A stretch of 64,000 nucleotides of DNA from assembly GCF_903166545.1 (NCBI RefSeq), contig NZ_CAESCH010000002.1:434001-498000 (forward strand). The letters run 5' to 3'. This document shows, piece after piece, positions 20,301 to 28,543 of this stretch (the stretch's first letter is position 1; each line of letters opens with the position of its first letter). The stretch comes from Metabacillus schmidteae. Lineage in GTDB: Bacteria > Bacillota > Bacilli > Bacillales > Bacillaceae. Made by a program: the position numbers and the translations under genes. The notes beneath the pieces are model-generated. The model did not search any database. It worked only from the letters and a program-made list of their open reading frames with translations, and was not told where the DNA came from.

Positions 20301-20431
20301 AAGGATTAGCCATCACAGTAATTGGTGGTCTAACATCGTCTACAATCCTTACATTAATCATTGTACCGATTGTGTATGAAGTACTTTCAAAAATGTTAAA
20401 GAAAAATCGTAAAGAAATTGAAGAAAATTAA
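17345..20431 (+). CDS. swrC: RND-family efflux pump (SwrC/YerP-like)
   Basis: A 1028-residue HAE1/AcrB-type proton-driven exporter. It has TM1 near residues 12-30, two large extracytoplasmic loops (about residues 40-330 and 560-850) and two blocks of about five helices. VAIGRVIDDSIVVVENIYRR carries the TM4 aspartates of the proton relay. SwrC in B. subtilis gives resistance to its own surfactin and is needed for swarming; the same role here is inferred from similarity and from the divergent TetR gene. The second loop has a Met/Gly-rich stretch (MMMGGGNGALM, MMGGGMAS). The start is a TTG with GGAAGAGGAAGG upstream. Confidence 0.88.
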   Translation: MKSLVNFVLKNKLAVWLLTIIITVAGLYSGTRMKMESIPDVSIPYLIVMGVYPGATAEQVMDEISMPMEQNIEGLEDVAAVYSNSSANVAQVQVEYEYGVDMDEKKRELEAAIDNISLPEDAEEPTIMALSMNMMPVVALSISSTDEDIVDLSTTVEESILPEIEKIDGVGSTTITGQHLEEVQFTYDHAEMEKLGITEDTVKQMVQASDMALSLGLQEYKEGEQALAIDGDIKTVDELKKLQIPVTPSEQNPTPFVKLEEIAKVETVGKVQSISRTNGDDAISVQITKGQQANTVDVVNAVKDLIAEQEKDIDGLVIDVTLDQAEPIEDSVFTMVEKALFGGLFAVIIILLFLRDIKSTIISIISIPVSIFMAFLLLNWLDITLNIMTLGAITVAIGRVIDDSIVVVENIYRRMHLEEEKLRGRALIREATIEMFKPILSSTLVTVAVFAPLMLVGGMVGELFRPFALTMAFALGASLLVAITIVPALSHFLFRKKLYGEKKASKHEEVGRIANWYKGVLEGVLNHKIITSIIAIVLLVGSLALTPLIGFSFMGSEEEKTIYLTYTPATGELEDETLENLEEVEQELMKRDDLKTVQLSFNNSDSADASTMMMGGGNGALMYLFFDEDTENFSDVKEEVEDYVFNIDQSGEWKSQDMMGGGMASNEVSYTLYSEDLDDLNKAVNQIEDALKEVENLEDVESDMENPYVEHVLNIDHEQIMQYGLTTGQIVGALTATGSEEVLTTVENDGEEIDVIVQREEKTDATSIDELLETEIPTATGSTMPLSELVTTEEGTTYNTLSRSEGEYYATVSGTVTTDDVSTATTQADEKIDELDLPEGVETGVAGVAADMQETFTQLGIAMIAAILIVYFILVVTFGEGLAPFAILFSLPFAVIGSFVGLWIAGETISVSVMMGLLMLIGIVVTNAIVLVDRIIHMERDGMALRDAIVEAGATRLRPILMTAIATIGAMIPMVFEGAGSALISKGLAITVIGGLTSSTILTLIIVPIVYEVLSKMLKKNRKEIEEN

Positions 20432-20444
20432 TCTTTGAATTACG

Positions 20445-20475
20445 AGAACCCTCCATCTTTGGATTGAGGGTTTTC
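20445..20475 (+). terminator. Intrinsic terminator after swrC
   Basis: Stem GAACCCTC / GAGGGTTTTC with a 12-nt loop and a following T-rich run. Confidence 0.75.
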
Positions 20476-20476
20476 T

Positions 20477-20640
20477 TATGTAGACAAAGTGAAAAAATTG
20501 CTATCCTTACTAATGTTAAATTATTCATGAAGTCTAATGCGAATAGTTTGTGAGGGTCTTTCAACTTATTAGTGGAATTTTAATTTTATTCTCATAATGC
20601 GTTTTCGGCTTGCGCTCTCCGTTACGTCATATGCTAACCT
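20477..20640. repeat. Degenerate copy of a MITE-like intergenic element
   Basis: TGTAGACAAAGT, then AAAATTGCTA, resembles the reverse complement of the right arm of the element at 51919-52110, and a CTTGCGCTCTCCGTTACG stretch lies further on. Both the boundaries and the relationship are uncertain. No gene is seen in the 230 nt between swrC and the MerR gene. Confidence 0.35.
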
Positions 20641-20664
20641 AAATTTAAGGAGGGATGACGAATA

Positions 20665-21453
20665 ATGGAAAATCAAGAACCGTTTTTTACTATTAGTGAG
20701 TTTGGAAAACGAGCAAGGATCACGGTACGGACTTTACGGTTTTATGAAGAAATCGGTCTTCTGAATCCAACACAACAAAATAGCTCTGGTCACAGGTTAT
20801 ACGGATTAACTGAATTAGCGAAACTGCAACAAATTCAGTCTCTAAAATTTTTAGGATACTCTTTACAGGGAATAAAAGAATTAATTAAAAATGATACGGA
20901 TGCCGTTACCCAACTGAATAAATCTTTACCCTTGCAGCATAATCTTCTGACAGAAAAAAGAAACGAGTTAAATCGCGCAATCGAAGCAATAGAGCGTGTT
21001 CAATTCTTAATCGAAAATGGGAAGTCGATCACGTGGAAGGTTTTAAGTTCTTTAATTTTTCAGATGGAACATGAACAAGACCAAATTGAATGGATAAAAG
21101 ATTATTTTTCAGACGACATTGCGAATCAATTTTTTGCTCTTCCAAAAGAACAGCGTCAGCAATTAGATGTTGAAATGTTAGATTGGTTGGCAACGGTGAA
21201 AAAATTGATGAAAGATAAAATTACGCCACAATCTCCAGAAGCATTTGATGTTCTTGTTAAGCTGACTGAATTGGCAACAAAGCATGTCGAAAATAATGAA
21301 GAGCTTGCAGAACAACTTGTACAAGCACAGGAAGTAATGGAATCAGATGTCATGAATTTTCAGTTTCCTACTTTATTAACACCTGATGAAGAAGCCTTCT
21401 TATTGGAAATAGGAAGAGTGATGGAAGCTTTATATAATGAAAATGACGTTTGA
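20665..21453 (+). CDS. MerR-family transcriptional regulator
   Basis: 262 residues. The N-terminal 75 hold the MerR winged HTH (FTISEFGKRARITVRTLRFYEEIGLL, then GHRLYGLTELAKLQQIQSLKFLGYSL). A coiled coil follows at about residues 90-115. The C-terminal 130 residues are helical and resemble the effector domains of TipA-like members. No metal-binding cysteines are present, so it is not a metal sensor. AAGGAGGG precedes the ATG. Its target cannot be inferred. Confidence 0.8.
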   Translation: MENQEPFFTISEFGKRARITVRTLRFYEEIGLLNPTQQNSSGHRLYGLTELAKLQQIQSLKFLGYSLQGIKELIKNDTDAVTQLNKSLPLQHNLLTEKRNELNRAIEAIERVQFLIENGKSITWKVLSSLIFQMEHEQDQIEWIKDYFSDDIANQFFALPKEQRQQLDVEMLDWLATVKKLMKDKITPQSPEAFDVLVKLTELATKHVENNEELAEQLVQAQEVMESDVMNFQFPTLLTPDEEAFLLEIGRVMEALYNENDV

Positions 21454-21502
21454 AATTATACGTAATAAAGTGTAATTCAATGATGATAAAGCTTGTTAAG
21501 TA

Positions 21503-21547
21503 CCCCTTAAGGTAGGTTTAAAATAAATATCTGCCAACTTTAAGGGG
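21503..21547. terminator. Bidirectional terminator between the MerR and DHODH-like genes
   Basis: Arms CCCCTTAA / TTAAGGGG with a further pairing inside, and T-runs on the plus-strand side. Confidence 0.7.
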
Positions 21548-21552
21548 AGTTT

Positions 21553-23397
21553 TTATTTTTTCTTTAAGAAAGGATAAGATAATACTAGACCTGCAATATA
21601 TAAAAGAATTAAAAAGTAAACAGGAAGTAAATGAATAAAGGTTGTATACCCAATATAAAAATGTGTTCCAATTCCAGCAATAAATGCAGGTAATGCTCCA
21701 ATCGCAAGGGTATTCCAAATCCAACGCTCTCCTTTTCTAAAGCCCCATAATGAAAGCGTTAAAACAAGCAAGCCAACACTTACTAATGCACCGCCAAATC
21801 CAGCTCGGTCATGTGCGATAACAGGAATCAAATTGTTACTTATCGTATCAATCATTTGTGGTGACATGCACAAGAAGCTTAGATCTGTCGTAATAAATAC
21901 CTTTGTTACTCCTATTACAGAAATAACGATACCTCCTACTAATATAGAAAAGCCTAAAATAACAAACATTAGCTGTCCATAGATTCCGTATTGCCACGTT
22001 TTATCATTCTTTCCATGACTAGAAGAGGGAGTACCTATGACTTTTCTTCCTTCCCTGAAGCTAAAATAATAGATAGGTAATAACACAAGCCAAAATAAAC
22101 CATGAAGCCAATCAAAGTAACCGAAACCGATAAAAAGGAAAATTCCTAGAAAACCTACAATTGCTGCACTATGAAAAGCAACTTTGGCCCAATGTAAACC
22201 ATATTTTATCCCATGTCTTGCAAGCTGGATATATATTATTCCGCCAGAGATCATTGTTCCGGCTAACGCCATTCGATCGTGTGACATAAAGGCTAGTATA
22301 CGTGGATTCAATTGTAAGATATCTGTTTTAGTTAGTCCAATAAATGCTTCATCATAAGGCAAGATAATACTTGTAAGGGCAAAATATAAGGCAATGATAC
22401 CTCCAAATAAAATAGAGAATCCGAAAAGAAATGACCAGTACCACTTTTGGTTAGGCATGGGTTGAACTTCTTCATGTAATAATTTTTCGTGAATTCGTTT
22501 TGGTAATCCTGGGCCAGCTTTTATGTAGCCATCTGTTAACAATAGCAAATCTGTACCCTCCTGAACTAAAGCAAGAGCCTCATCAGGTGTCTCTACCCCA
22601 CCTGAGGTTACGACGATTAGTTCAGGATATAAACTTTTAATTTCTTTGACCGTTTTGGTTAAAAGTTCATTTGTTTGTGTTTCTTCATGCCAATAGCTGC
22701 CTACAGCTTGATAAGGAGCATGTAAAACTATACCGGCAATAGATGAATATTGTGATAAATTCTCCATTTGTGATTTGATTTTGTTTAATTCATCAGTAGA
22801 AAAAGACACATAAAACGAACGATCCAAGCAAAGTGAGCTTTTATGTGTGACAGAAGAATGTATTTGTTCTGATGTACCAATAAAAGCATCAACGAAAGGA
22901 GCCAAATGTTGCACAATAATGTCCCATTCATTACTTTTAACTTGTGAATCTATTTTAGCAATGATAGGAATCTCGATATTTAGTTTCGTTAATTTCTTAA
23001 TTACTAGTTTTAGAGGAACCTTTTCCTGATAATTAGAAAATAGAATTCTATTATTTTCCCTTTTCGGTTCATGTTTTTCCTTAGGTTCGTATAACACAAT
23101 AGGCCCTATTTCTAAAAACCCAAATCCTAATTCCTGAAAGGCATTTATTCCGGACATATTAGGATCAATTTGGCCGCTCAACCCAATAGGAGACGGAAAT
23201 TTAGTATGATAAATATCCCTTTGTAATTCCCTTGGCGGGTTCATATGCCCTAAAAACCCAATTAAAGCCCGACCTCCAGGAATGGACGATAGTGTACTCA
23301 TTGATTTATGAAGAAACTCTCGGCTGTTTTTCGCGCTTATCTTATTTAGTAAAAGCTTATGTAATGGATGATAAGACCAGTCTGGCATATTAAACAC
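21553..23397 (-). CDS. Dihydroorotate-dehydrogenase-like domain fused to a multi-pass membrane domain
   Basis: 614 residues. Residues 1-315 resemble class-2 dihydroorotate dehydrogenase (GFLEIGPIVLYEP, IPIIAKIDSQ, VVTSGGVETPDEAL, AGPGLPKRI). The usual FMN-contacting Lys of the GxxxDKN motif is replaced (GLSGQIDPN), and the catalytic NxSxPN loop is absent (DAFIGTSEQI), so true DHODH activity is doubtful. Residues 325-610 carry about eight transmembrane segments in two related halves, each with an HDRxxxGG motif (SHDRMALAGTMISGG and AHDRAGFGGALVSVG). This suggests internal duplication and a quinone- or lipid-facing role. I know of no defined function. Confidence 0.72.
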   Translation of the reverse strand: MFNMPDWSYHPLHKLLLNKISAKNSREFLHKSMSTLSSIPGGRALIGFLGHMNPPRELQRDIYHTKFPSPIGLSGQIDPNMSGINAFQELGFGFLEIGPIVLYEPKEKHEPKRENNRILFSNYQEKVPLKLVIKKLTKLNIEIPIIAKIDSQVKSNEWDIIVQHLAPFVDAFIGTSEQIHSSVTHKSSLCLDRSFYVSFSTDELNKIKSQMENLSQYSSIAGIVLHAPYQAVGSYWHEETQTNELLTKTVKEIKSLYPELIVVTSGGVETPDEALALVQEGTDLLLLTDGYIKAGPGLPKRIHEKLLHEEVQPMPNQKWYWSFLFGFSILFGGIIALYFALTSIILPYDEAFIGLTKTDILQLNPRILAFMSHDRMALAGTMISGGIIYIQLARHGIKYGLHWAKVAFHSAAIVGFLGIFLFIGFGYFDWLHGLFWLVLLPIYYFSFREGRKVIGTPSSSHGKNDKTWQYGIYGQLMFVILGFSILVGGIVISVIGVTKVFITTDLSFLCMSPQMIDTISNNLIPVIAHDRAGFGGALVSVGLLVLTLSLWGFRKGERWIWNTLAIGALPAFIAGIGTHFYIGYTTFIHLLPVYFLILLYIAGLVLSYPFLKKK

Positions 23398-23587
23398 CTT
23401 CTAAAGATCATTGTAAGCTGCTTTTGGTTCTGTTTGTCTTCACTCTTTTACTCTCTTTAATTCTAGCATGTATACCTACAGAGCATAACCTTTCATTATC
23501 TTTAATTAATAGACAATGATAAAAAATATCCTTGCTTGGTTACGCTTTACAGTGTTACAATCTTGAAAAACTTCAGGGTGGTAAATA

Positions 23588-23911
23588 ATGGATCAGTATA
23601 ATTGTTTCTATAATGTGAATGTAACATTGAAATCATTAACAAATAAAACAGCTTATTATTCAGAATCATATACTGTAATAGGAGTGCCGGATCATGAAAT
23701 GCTCAATAGTTTTTTAGAGTATATTCTTTGCAATCAAGAGATAAACGAAGAGTTAAAATATCTTGGGCAACAGAAATCAAAAAAAGATGAGCGTGAAATG
23801 ATCTTGCACTCTTATGGAAGCACAGGTAATTTTGTGACAATAACAATTAGAAATTCACCATTAGTTAGTAAAAATGATATTAAAACATTTTCTGCATTAC
23901 AACGAATATAA
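23588..23911 (+). CDS. Hypothetical protein, 107 aa
   Basis: A soluble, mixed alpha/beta-looking protein without recognised domains. It begins MDQYNCFYNVNVTL and has a SYGSTGNFVTITIRNSP strand-like C-terminal half. The ATG follows AGGGTGG. It is divergent from the DHODH-like gene and has its own terminator downstream. No function can be given. Confidence 0.55.
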   Translation: MDQYNCFYNVNVTLKSLTNKTAYYSESYTVIGVPDHEMLNSFLEYILCNQEINEELKYLGQQKSKKDEREMILHSYGSTGNFVTITIRNSPLVSKNDIKTFSALQRI

Positions 23912-23976
23912 CAGTAGATATTTAGTGGGGCAATTTTGCAATCCAATATAAGGGCTAATATGTCTCATACAACAAG

Positions 23977-24003
23977 AAAAGGGAAGCAAATTGCTTCCCT
24001 TTT
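23977..24003. terminator. Bidirectional terminator
   Basis: AAAAGGGAAGCAA / TTGCTTCCCTTTT arms around one base, in the convergent gap before cstA. Confidence 0.8.
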
Positions 24004-24028
24004 CTTCCCTTAATATAACAGCTGTTCA

Positions 24029-25480
24029 TTAAGCCACCTTATCCCAACCTGTAATATCTTCATCAAGCGGCAAATTATTCGCACGGGCTTTTTTAGCAGC
24101 ACGGAAGAATAATACTAGCAGGATAGCTGTTCCGATCACACCGCCATACCATGATATATTCATCGGTAAGCGGAAGCCGATTTGGGCATTTAGAATATAG
24201 GTAATAACCATGACGAGCATGAACGATCCCGGGATAAGTGATACCCAGTAATTTTTCTTTGCGATATATAAATACATGGCACCGACAAATAATGCGATCA
24301 CAGCTGTTGCTTGGTTGGCCCAGCTGAAGTATCTCCATAGAATGTTAAAGTCGATCTGAGTTAAGACAATTGAGATAACGAATAAAGGGATCGCAATCCA
24401 CAAGCGGCTTGAGATTTTCTTTTGTGCGATATTCATGTATTCAGCGATAATCATACGTGCACTTCGGAAAGCAGTGTCACCAGATGTAATCGGTAAAACG
24501 ACAACACCAAGTACGGCAAGAGTACCGCCTATTGCGCCAAGCATCATTGTTGAAACTTCACTTACAACCGCACCAGGACCACCGGCTGCAAGAACTTCAT
24601 TTAAACCATTATAACCGTCAAATAAGCTCATAGAAGCTGCTGCCCAAATCATTGCAATGATTCCTTCAGCAATCATCATACCGTAGAAAATTTTACGTCC
24701 TTGTCTTTCATTTTGTGTTGTACGTGAAATAATCGGTGTTTGTGTAGCATGGAATCCTGAAAGAGCACCACAAGTGATGGTGAAAAAGATCAATGGGAAA
24801 ATAGGCGCGTTATCAGGATGAAAATTCTGGAAAGAAAGCTCAGGGATTGGTGCTCCTGTTACGACAAGACCAATACCTACTCCAAGTGCACTGACAACGA
24901 GCAATGCTCCAAAGTATGGATATAAGCGACCGATAATTTTATCAACTGGTAATAGAGTAGCTAAAATATAATAAAGGAAAATAGCTGCAATGATTACACC
25001 TAATGCAATTTTGCCATCCATTAACACATGTAAAAGGCTTGCTGGTGTTGAGACAAACACTGTTCCTACTAATAATAAAAGCAAGATTGCGAATGCGTTT
25101 ACAACGTGACGCATCACTTTGCCAAGAAACTTACTTGCAAGTTCAGGTAAGTGGGCGCCGCGATTTCGGATAGAAATCATTCCTGTTAAATAGTCATGCA
25201 CAGCCCCGGCAAATATACAGCCTACAACAATCCAGATAAACGCTGCTGGTCCGTAAAGCGCTCCCATTATTGGACCGAAAATAGGTCCAGTTCCTGCAAT
25301 ATTTAACAATTGAATGAGTGAATTTTTCGATGTGCTCATTGGAACATAGTCAACACCATCGCTGTTCACATATGCTGGAGTGGCACGATCTTTTTTTACC
25401 CCGAACATTTTTTCAATAAATTTTCCGTATGTGAAATAACCTATAAGTAAAAGAGCAATACCTCCTAAAAACGTATACAT
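24029..25480 (-). CDS. cstA: CstA-family peptide/pyruvate transporter
   Basis: A 483-residue multi-pass membrane protein of the carbon-starvation CstA family, shorter than the roughly 700-residue E. coli CstA. Conserved segments include FGPIMGALYGPAAFIWIVVGCIFAGAVHDY split across TM helices, ISIRNRGAHLPELA, and the SGFHATQTPIISRTT motif. E. coli relatives BtsT and CstA import pyruvate. The adjacent LytS/LytT-type system mirrors the BtsSR/YpdAB arrangement, so pyruvate or a related carbon source is a sensible guess. A cre-like site lies upstream. GAGGAGGAG precedes the ATG. Confidence 0.87.
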   Translation of the reverse strand: MYTFLGGIALLLIGYFTYGKFIEKMFGVKKDRATPAYVNSDGVDYVPMSTSKNSLIQLLNIAGTGPIFGPIMGALYGPAAFIWIVVGCIFAGAVHDYLTGMISIRNRGAHLPELASKFLGKVMRHVVNAFAILLLLLVGTVFVSTPASLLHVLMDGKIALGVIIAAIFLYYILATLLPVDKIIGRLYPYFGALLVVSALGVGIGLVVTGAPIPELSFQNFHPDNAPIFPLIFFTITCGALSGFHATQTPIISRTTQNERQGRKIFYGMMIAEGIIAMIWAAASMSLFDGYNGLNEVLAAGGPGAVVSEVSTMMLGAIGGTLAVLGVVVLPITSGDTAFRSARMIIAEYMNIAQKKISSRLWIAIPLFVISIVLTQIDFNILWRYFSWANQATAVIALFVGAMYLYIAKKNYWVSLIPGSFMLVMVITYILNAQIGFRLPMNISWYGGVIGTAILLVLFFRAAKKARANNLPLDEDITGWDKVA

Positions 25481-25509
25481 GATTACTCCTCCTCATCTTC
25501 ATGAAATTA

Positions 25510-25523
25510 TGAATGCGTTTACA
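25510..25523 (-). promoter_or_regulatory. Candidate cre (CcpA) site before cstA
   Basis: TGAATGCGTTTACA fits the cre consensus TGWAANCGNTNWCA with one mismatch. It lies about 30 nt upstream of the cstA start codon, downstream of a TATACT-like -10 box, so binding would block transcription when glucose is present. Confidence 0.6.
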
Positions 25524-25626
25524 TAAAGTATAATAGAATCCCAGTTTGAAAAGGGGAGTTTGGGATTAAAAGGTCAAAAACGAAGATTATCATGTTAAAA
25601 ATCACGATTAAGATGCAAGTAAGAAA

Positions 25627-26358
25627 CTATATTTCCAAGCGCGCTCTTAGTGACTTCACATAATTCCGGCTTACTGCCAATAATTCCTCTCTGCCTTCTA
25701 TTTGAAGCTGATAAGCACCATTAAACCATGGAGTTAGCTTCGAAACGTATGACAAGTTCACAAGATAGCTCTTATGTATGCGGAAAAAATCAAACACACT
25801 AAGTCTGCTTTCCAGCTCCTTAAGAGGTGTTTTCGTTTCAAATTCCCCAGTTTTTGTGATCAGTTTTGTTACTTTTTCATCCCTGTATATATACAGAATG
25901 TCCGCTGGTTCAAGATAAAAAATTTCTCCCTCTGACTCAACAGGTAGTTTCCCGGAACGTTTACCGATCTCACCTTCATCGTTATTTGCTAATTTTTTCT
26001 CAATTCGCTGAATGGTTTCCTGTAATTGATCTTCATCATATGGCTTTAATAAATAATCAATGGCATCATAACGAAACGCCTCAGCCGCAAATTGAGGATA
26101 CGCTGTCGCGAAGACAATAAGTGGAACTTTTTTTAGTTCCATAAGTGCTTTTGCGGCTGCCATGCCATTCATTTTTGGCATCTCTACATCTAAGAAAACA
26201 ACATCAGGTTGAAGCTGAAGAGATTTCATGACTGCCGCTTCACCTGATTCTGCTTCACCAATAATGTTGATAGCAGGATATTCCTGTAATAAATGCTTTA
26301 GCTCATCGCGACTATATAATTCATCATCGACAATTAGCGTTTTAATGGATGATTTCAC
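25627..26358 (-). CDS. LytTR-family response regulator (LytT/BtsR-like)
   Basis: About 243 residues from the GTG at 26358, chosen for its well-spaced TTGGAGG. The receiver domain occupies residues 5-120 (TLIVDDELYSRDEL, phospho-acceptor Asp in VVFLDVEMPKMNG). The LytTR DNA-binding domain is at 145-240 (IHKSYLVNLSYVSKLTPWFNGAYQL). It overlaps the 3' end of the sensor gene by 17 nt and lies just upstream of cstA in the same direction, so the transporter is the probable target. Confidence 0.88.
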   Translation of the reverse strand: MKSSIKTLIVDDELYSRDELKHLLQEYPAINIIGEAESGEAAVMKSLQLQPDVVFLDVEMPKMNGMAAAKALMELKKVPLIVFATAYPQFAAEAFRYDAIDYLLKPYDEDQLQETIQRIEKKLANNDEGEIGKRSGKLPVESEGEIFYLEPADILYIYRDEKVTKLITKTGEFETKTPLKELESRLSVFDFFRIHKSYLVNLSYVSKLTPWFNGAYQLQIEGREELLAVSRNYVKSLRARLEI

Positions 26359-28099
26359 TTTCTTTTTCCTCCAATTCATACGGAATTGAAAAGGCAATCT
26401 CTGTGCCTTTATCAGGTTCGCTCACGATTTTTAGTGCTGCTTCATCTCCAAACATCATCGTCAGCCTGCGATTCACATTATAAATAGCAAGACCGCTTCC
26501 TTTCTCAGATTGAATTGGAGTTTGGGAAATTTGTTTAGCGAGTTCTTTGCTCATTCCTTTTCCATTATCTTTCACACTTATATATGTAACGTCCTTTTTC
26601 TTTCTTATTGTAATGTTCAACATACAGTTTTCATCCTTATCCCTGAAGCCGTGTTTCATGGCATTTTCAACAAGCGGCTGCAGGGTAAGAGGAGGGATGC
26701 TTTGAAAAAGAGCTCCTTCATCTATATCATAGAAAACCTCTAATCGATCAACAAACCGAGCTTCTTCAATCGCTAAATACGCTTTTACATGACGTAATTC
26801 CTGCTCCAGCATAATCTTGTTATGTGTTGTCACAGTTAGGTTTTGTCGTAAAAAATGGGACAAAGAAACAAGTAGCTTACGTGCTTTAGCCGGATCAATG
26901 CGTATAAGGGAAACAATCGTATTAAGTGTATTAAATAAAAAGTGCGGGCTAATTTGTGCTTGAAGTGCCCGTATCTCTGTTTCCTTTGCAAGCTGATAGG
27001 CTTTATCTGCTTCAGAGACTTCAAGCTGATTGCTGATCATTGAACTAAGCCCGGTAATCAGCTCCATCACAACATTCGTGATTTCTTTTTCAGAGCGAAA
27101 ATAAAATTTTAACGTACCAATCGGCTTGCCGCGCAAGTATAAAGGAGCGATTACTGCTGCACCGAGAGGACATCCTTCAACACGACAATGAATCGAGCGT
27201 TGATTTGCCACAACGATTTTACCCTTTTTAATGGCATCCAATGTAATCTTCGTCTGGATGGGGCTTTCTGCACGGTGATGATCATAGCCAAGACCAACAT
27301 GGGCCAGAATTTCTTTTGTATTGGTAATCGCCACGGCACTTGATTTGATTTCATTATGGATAATATGACAAACGGCAACAGCAGAATCATAGGTAAGACC
27401 GTTTCGTAAATAAGCAAGTGTTTGGTCGGCAATGCGCAGTGTTTTCTGAGCCTGCATGGCACCGGCCTTTTCTTCTTCATTAAAAACACTTTTAATAATC
27501 AATAGAAAAAGGGCAGATCCGACGCCGTTCGCAAAAATCATCGGAATTCCGATCACTTCCACTAATGCCAAAGCCTGCTCAAATGGCCGCGAGATAAGCA
27601 AGATAATGACCATTTGCAATGTCTCTGCTAAAGCTCCAATTAAGAATGCAGAACGTAATTTTACATGTTTGTTCTTTTTATGAAAAAATCCTGCAATCAC
27701 ACCTGCGAGAATGGTAGCCAACCCGCAGGAAATCCCTGTAAAACCGCCTAATGTTAACCGATGAAGCCCTGCAATTATACCGGCACCAATCCCAACCTTA
27801 TAACCACCAAGGAGCCCACCCAAAACGACACCAATTACTCGCGAATTGGCAATCGCTTCATCAGCGGCAAGATCGGAAGGCAAACGATTAAATTGGAGAG
27901 TTTCTGTACTAAGGCTCAACCCTGAATATGTACCGATAATTCCGAAAAAGCCGAAGAAAATCATGGCTGTCACATGCTGTTTGTGATTGAGATGATCGTG
28001 ATAAATCATTTCACGGAAGAACTTGAATCGCGTTAAAATGAAGGCAATCATGACAATAATGCCAAGACGTTCGACCATTGTGAGTAATAAATCAAACAT
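26342..28099 (-). CDS. LytS-type sensor histidine kinase (5TM-LYT receptor)
   Basis: 585 residues. An N-terminal 5TMR-LYT membrane sensor spans residues 1-200. A GAF-like domain at about 225-345 includes the cysteine pair in IHCRVEGCPLG. A His-kinase domain has the phospho-histidine in QISPHFLFNTLNT. A HATPase domain carries PLVENAMKHGF and KDNGKGM, ending near SIPYELEE. Related E. coli BtsS and YpdA sense pyruvate. It is translationally coupled to the response regulator. The ATG follows AAAAGGGG. Confidence 0.9.
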   Translation of the reverse strand: MFDLLLTMVERLGIIVMIAFILTRFKFFREMIYHDHLNHKQHVTAMIFFGFFGIIGTYSGLSLSTETLQFNRLPSDLAADEAIANSRVIGVVLGGLLGGYKVGIGAGIIAGLHRLTLGGFTGISCGLATILAGVIAGFFHKKNKHVKLRSAFLIGALAETLQMVIILLISRPFEQALALVEVIGIPMIFANGVGSALFLLIIKSVFNEEEKAGAMQAQKTLRIADQTLAYLRNGLTYDSAVAVCHIIHNEIKSSAVAITNTKEILAHVGLGYDHHRAESPIQTKITLDAIKKGKIVVANQRSIHCRVEGCPLGAAVIAPLYLRGKPIGTLKFYFRSEKEITNVVMELITGLSSMISNQLEVSEADKAYQLAKETEIRALQAQISPHFLFNTLNTIVSLIRIDPAKARKLLVSLSHFLRQNLTVTTHNKIMLEQELRHVKAYLAIEEARFVDRLEVFYDIDEGALFQSIPPLTLQPLVENAMKHGFRDKDENCMLNITIRKKKDVTYISVKDNGKGMSKELAKQISQTPIQSEKGSGLAIYNVNRRLTMMFGDEAALKIVSEPDKGTEIAFSIPYELEEKESEIIH

Positions 28100-28256
28100 G
28101 TGAAAAACCCCTTTTCACTTTATCTGCTGATGACTTATTGTCATTAAGGTTGGACTAACTATAGTTTGCAAAAACAAACCCTATTCGTTTCCGTATTATA
28201 TCACTATTAATGTACCAAAAATCTATCAGGCATTCTATAAATCGTATACAGATAAT

Positions 28257-28295
28257 GAAAGATCAAGCTCTTGAAAGATCAAGCTCTTGAAAGAT
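28257..28295. repeat. 16-bp tandem repeat
   Basis: GAAAGATCAAGCTCTT repeated twice plus GAAAGAT, in the 440-nt divergent region between the sensor kinase and the wall-protein gene. The rest of that region is AT-rich with no evident gene. Confidence 0.8.
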
Positions 28296-28543
28296 AGAAT
28301 ATTCTTGATAAGAGATGTATGTTGTCAATGTTCATCAATATGATTTATTTTTAAAAACAGGATCATTTTTGATAGAAGTAGGGTCTGAAGTATGATGTGT
28401 ATTTCATGCATTCCATATAGTACAGGTTATTTCAAAAAAATGGTTTATTAAGGGCCTAACGTTGTGAATCTGTTTGTTATACACGAATAATGTCAATTCC
28501 TCTCGAATTCTTTTATGTAAAAAGAAAATGGGGAGGATTTTTT

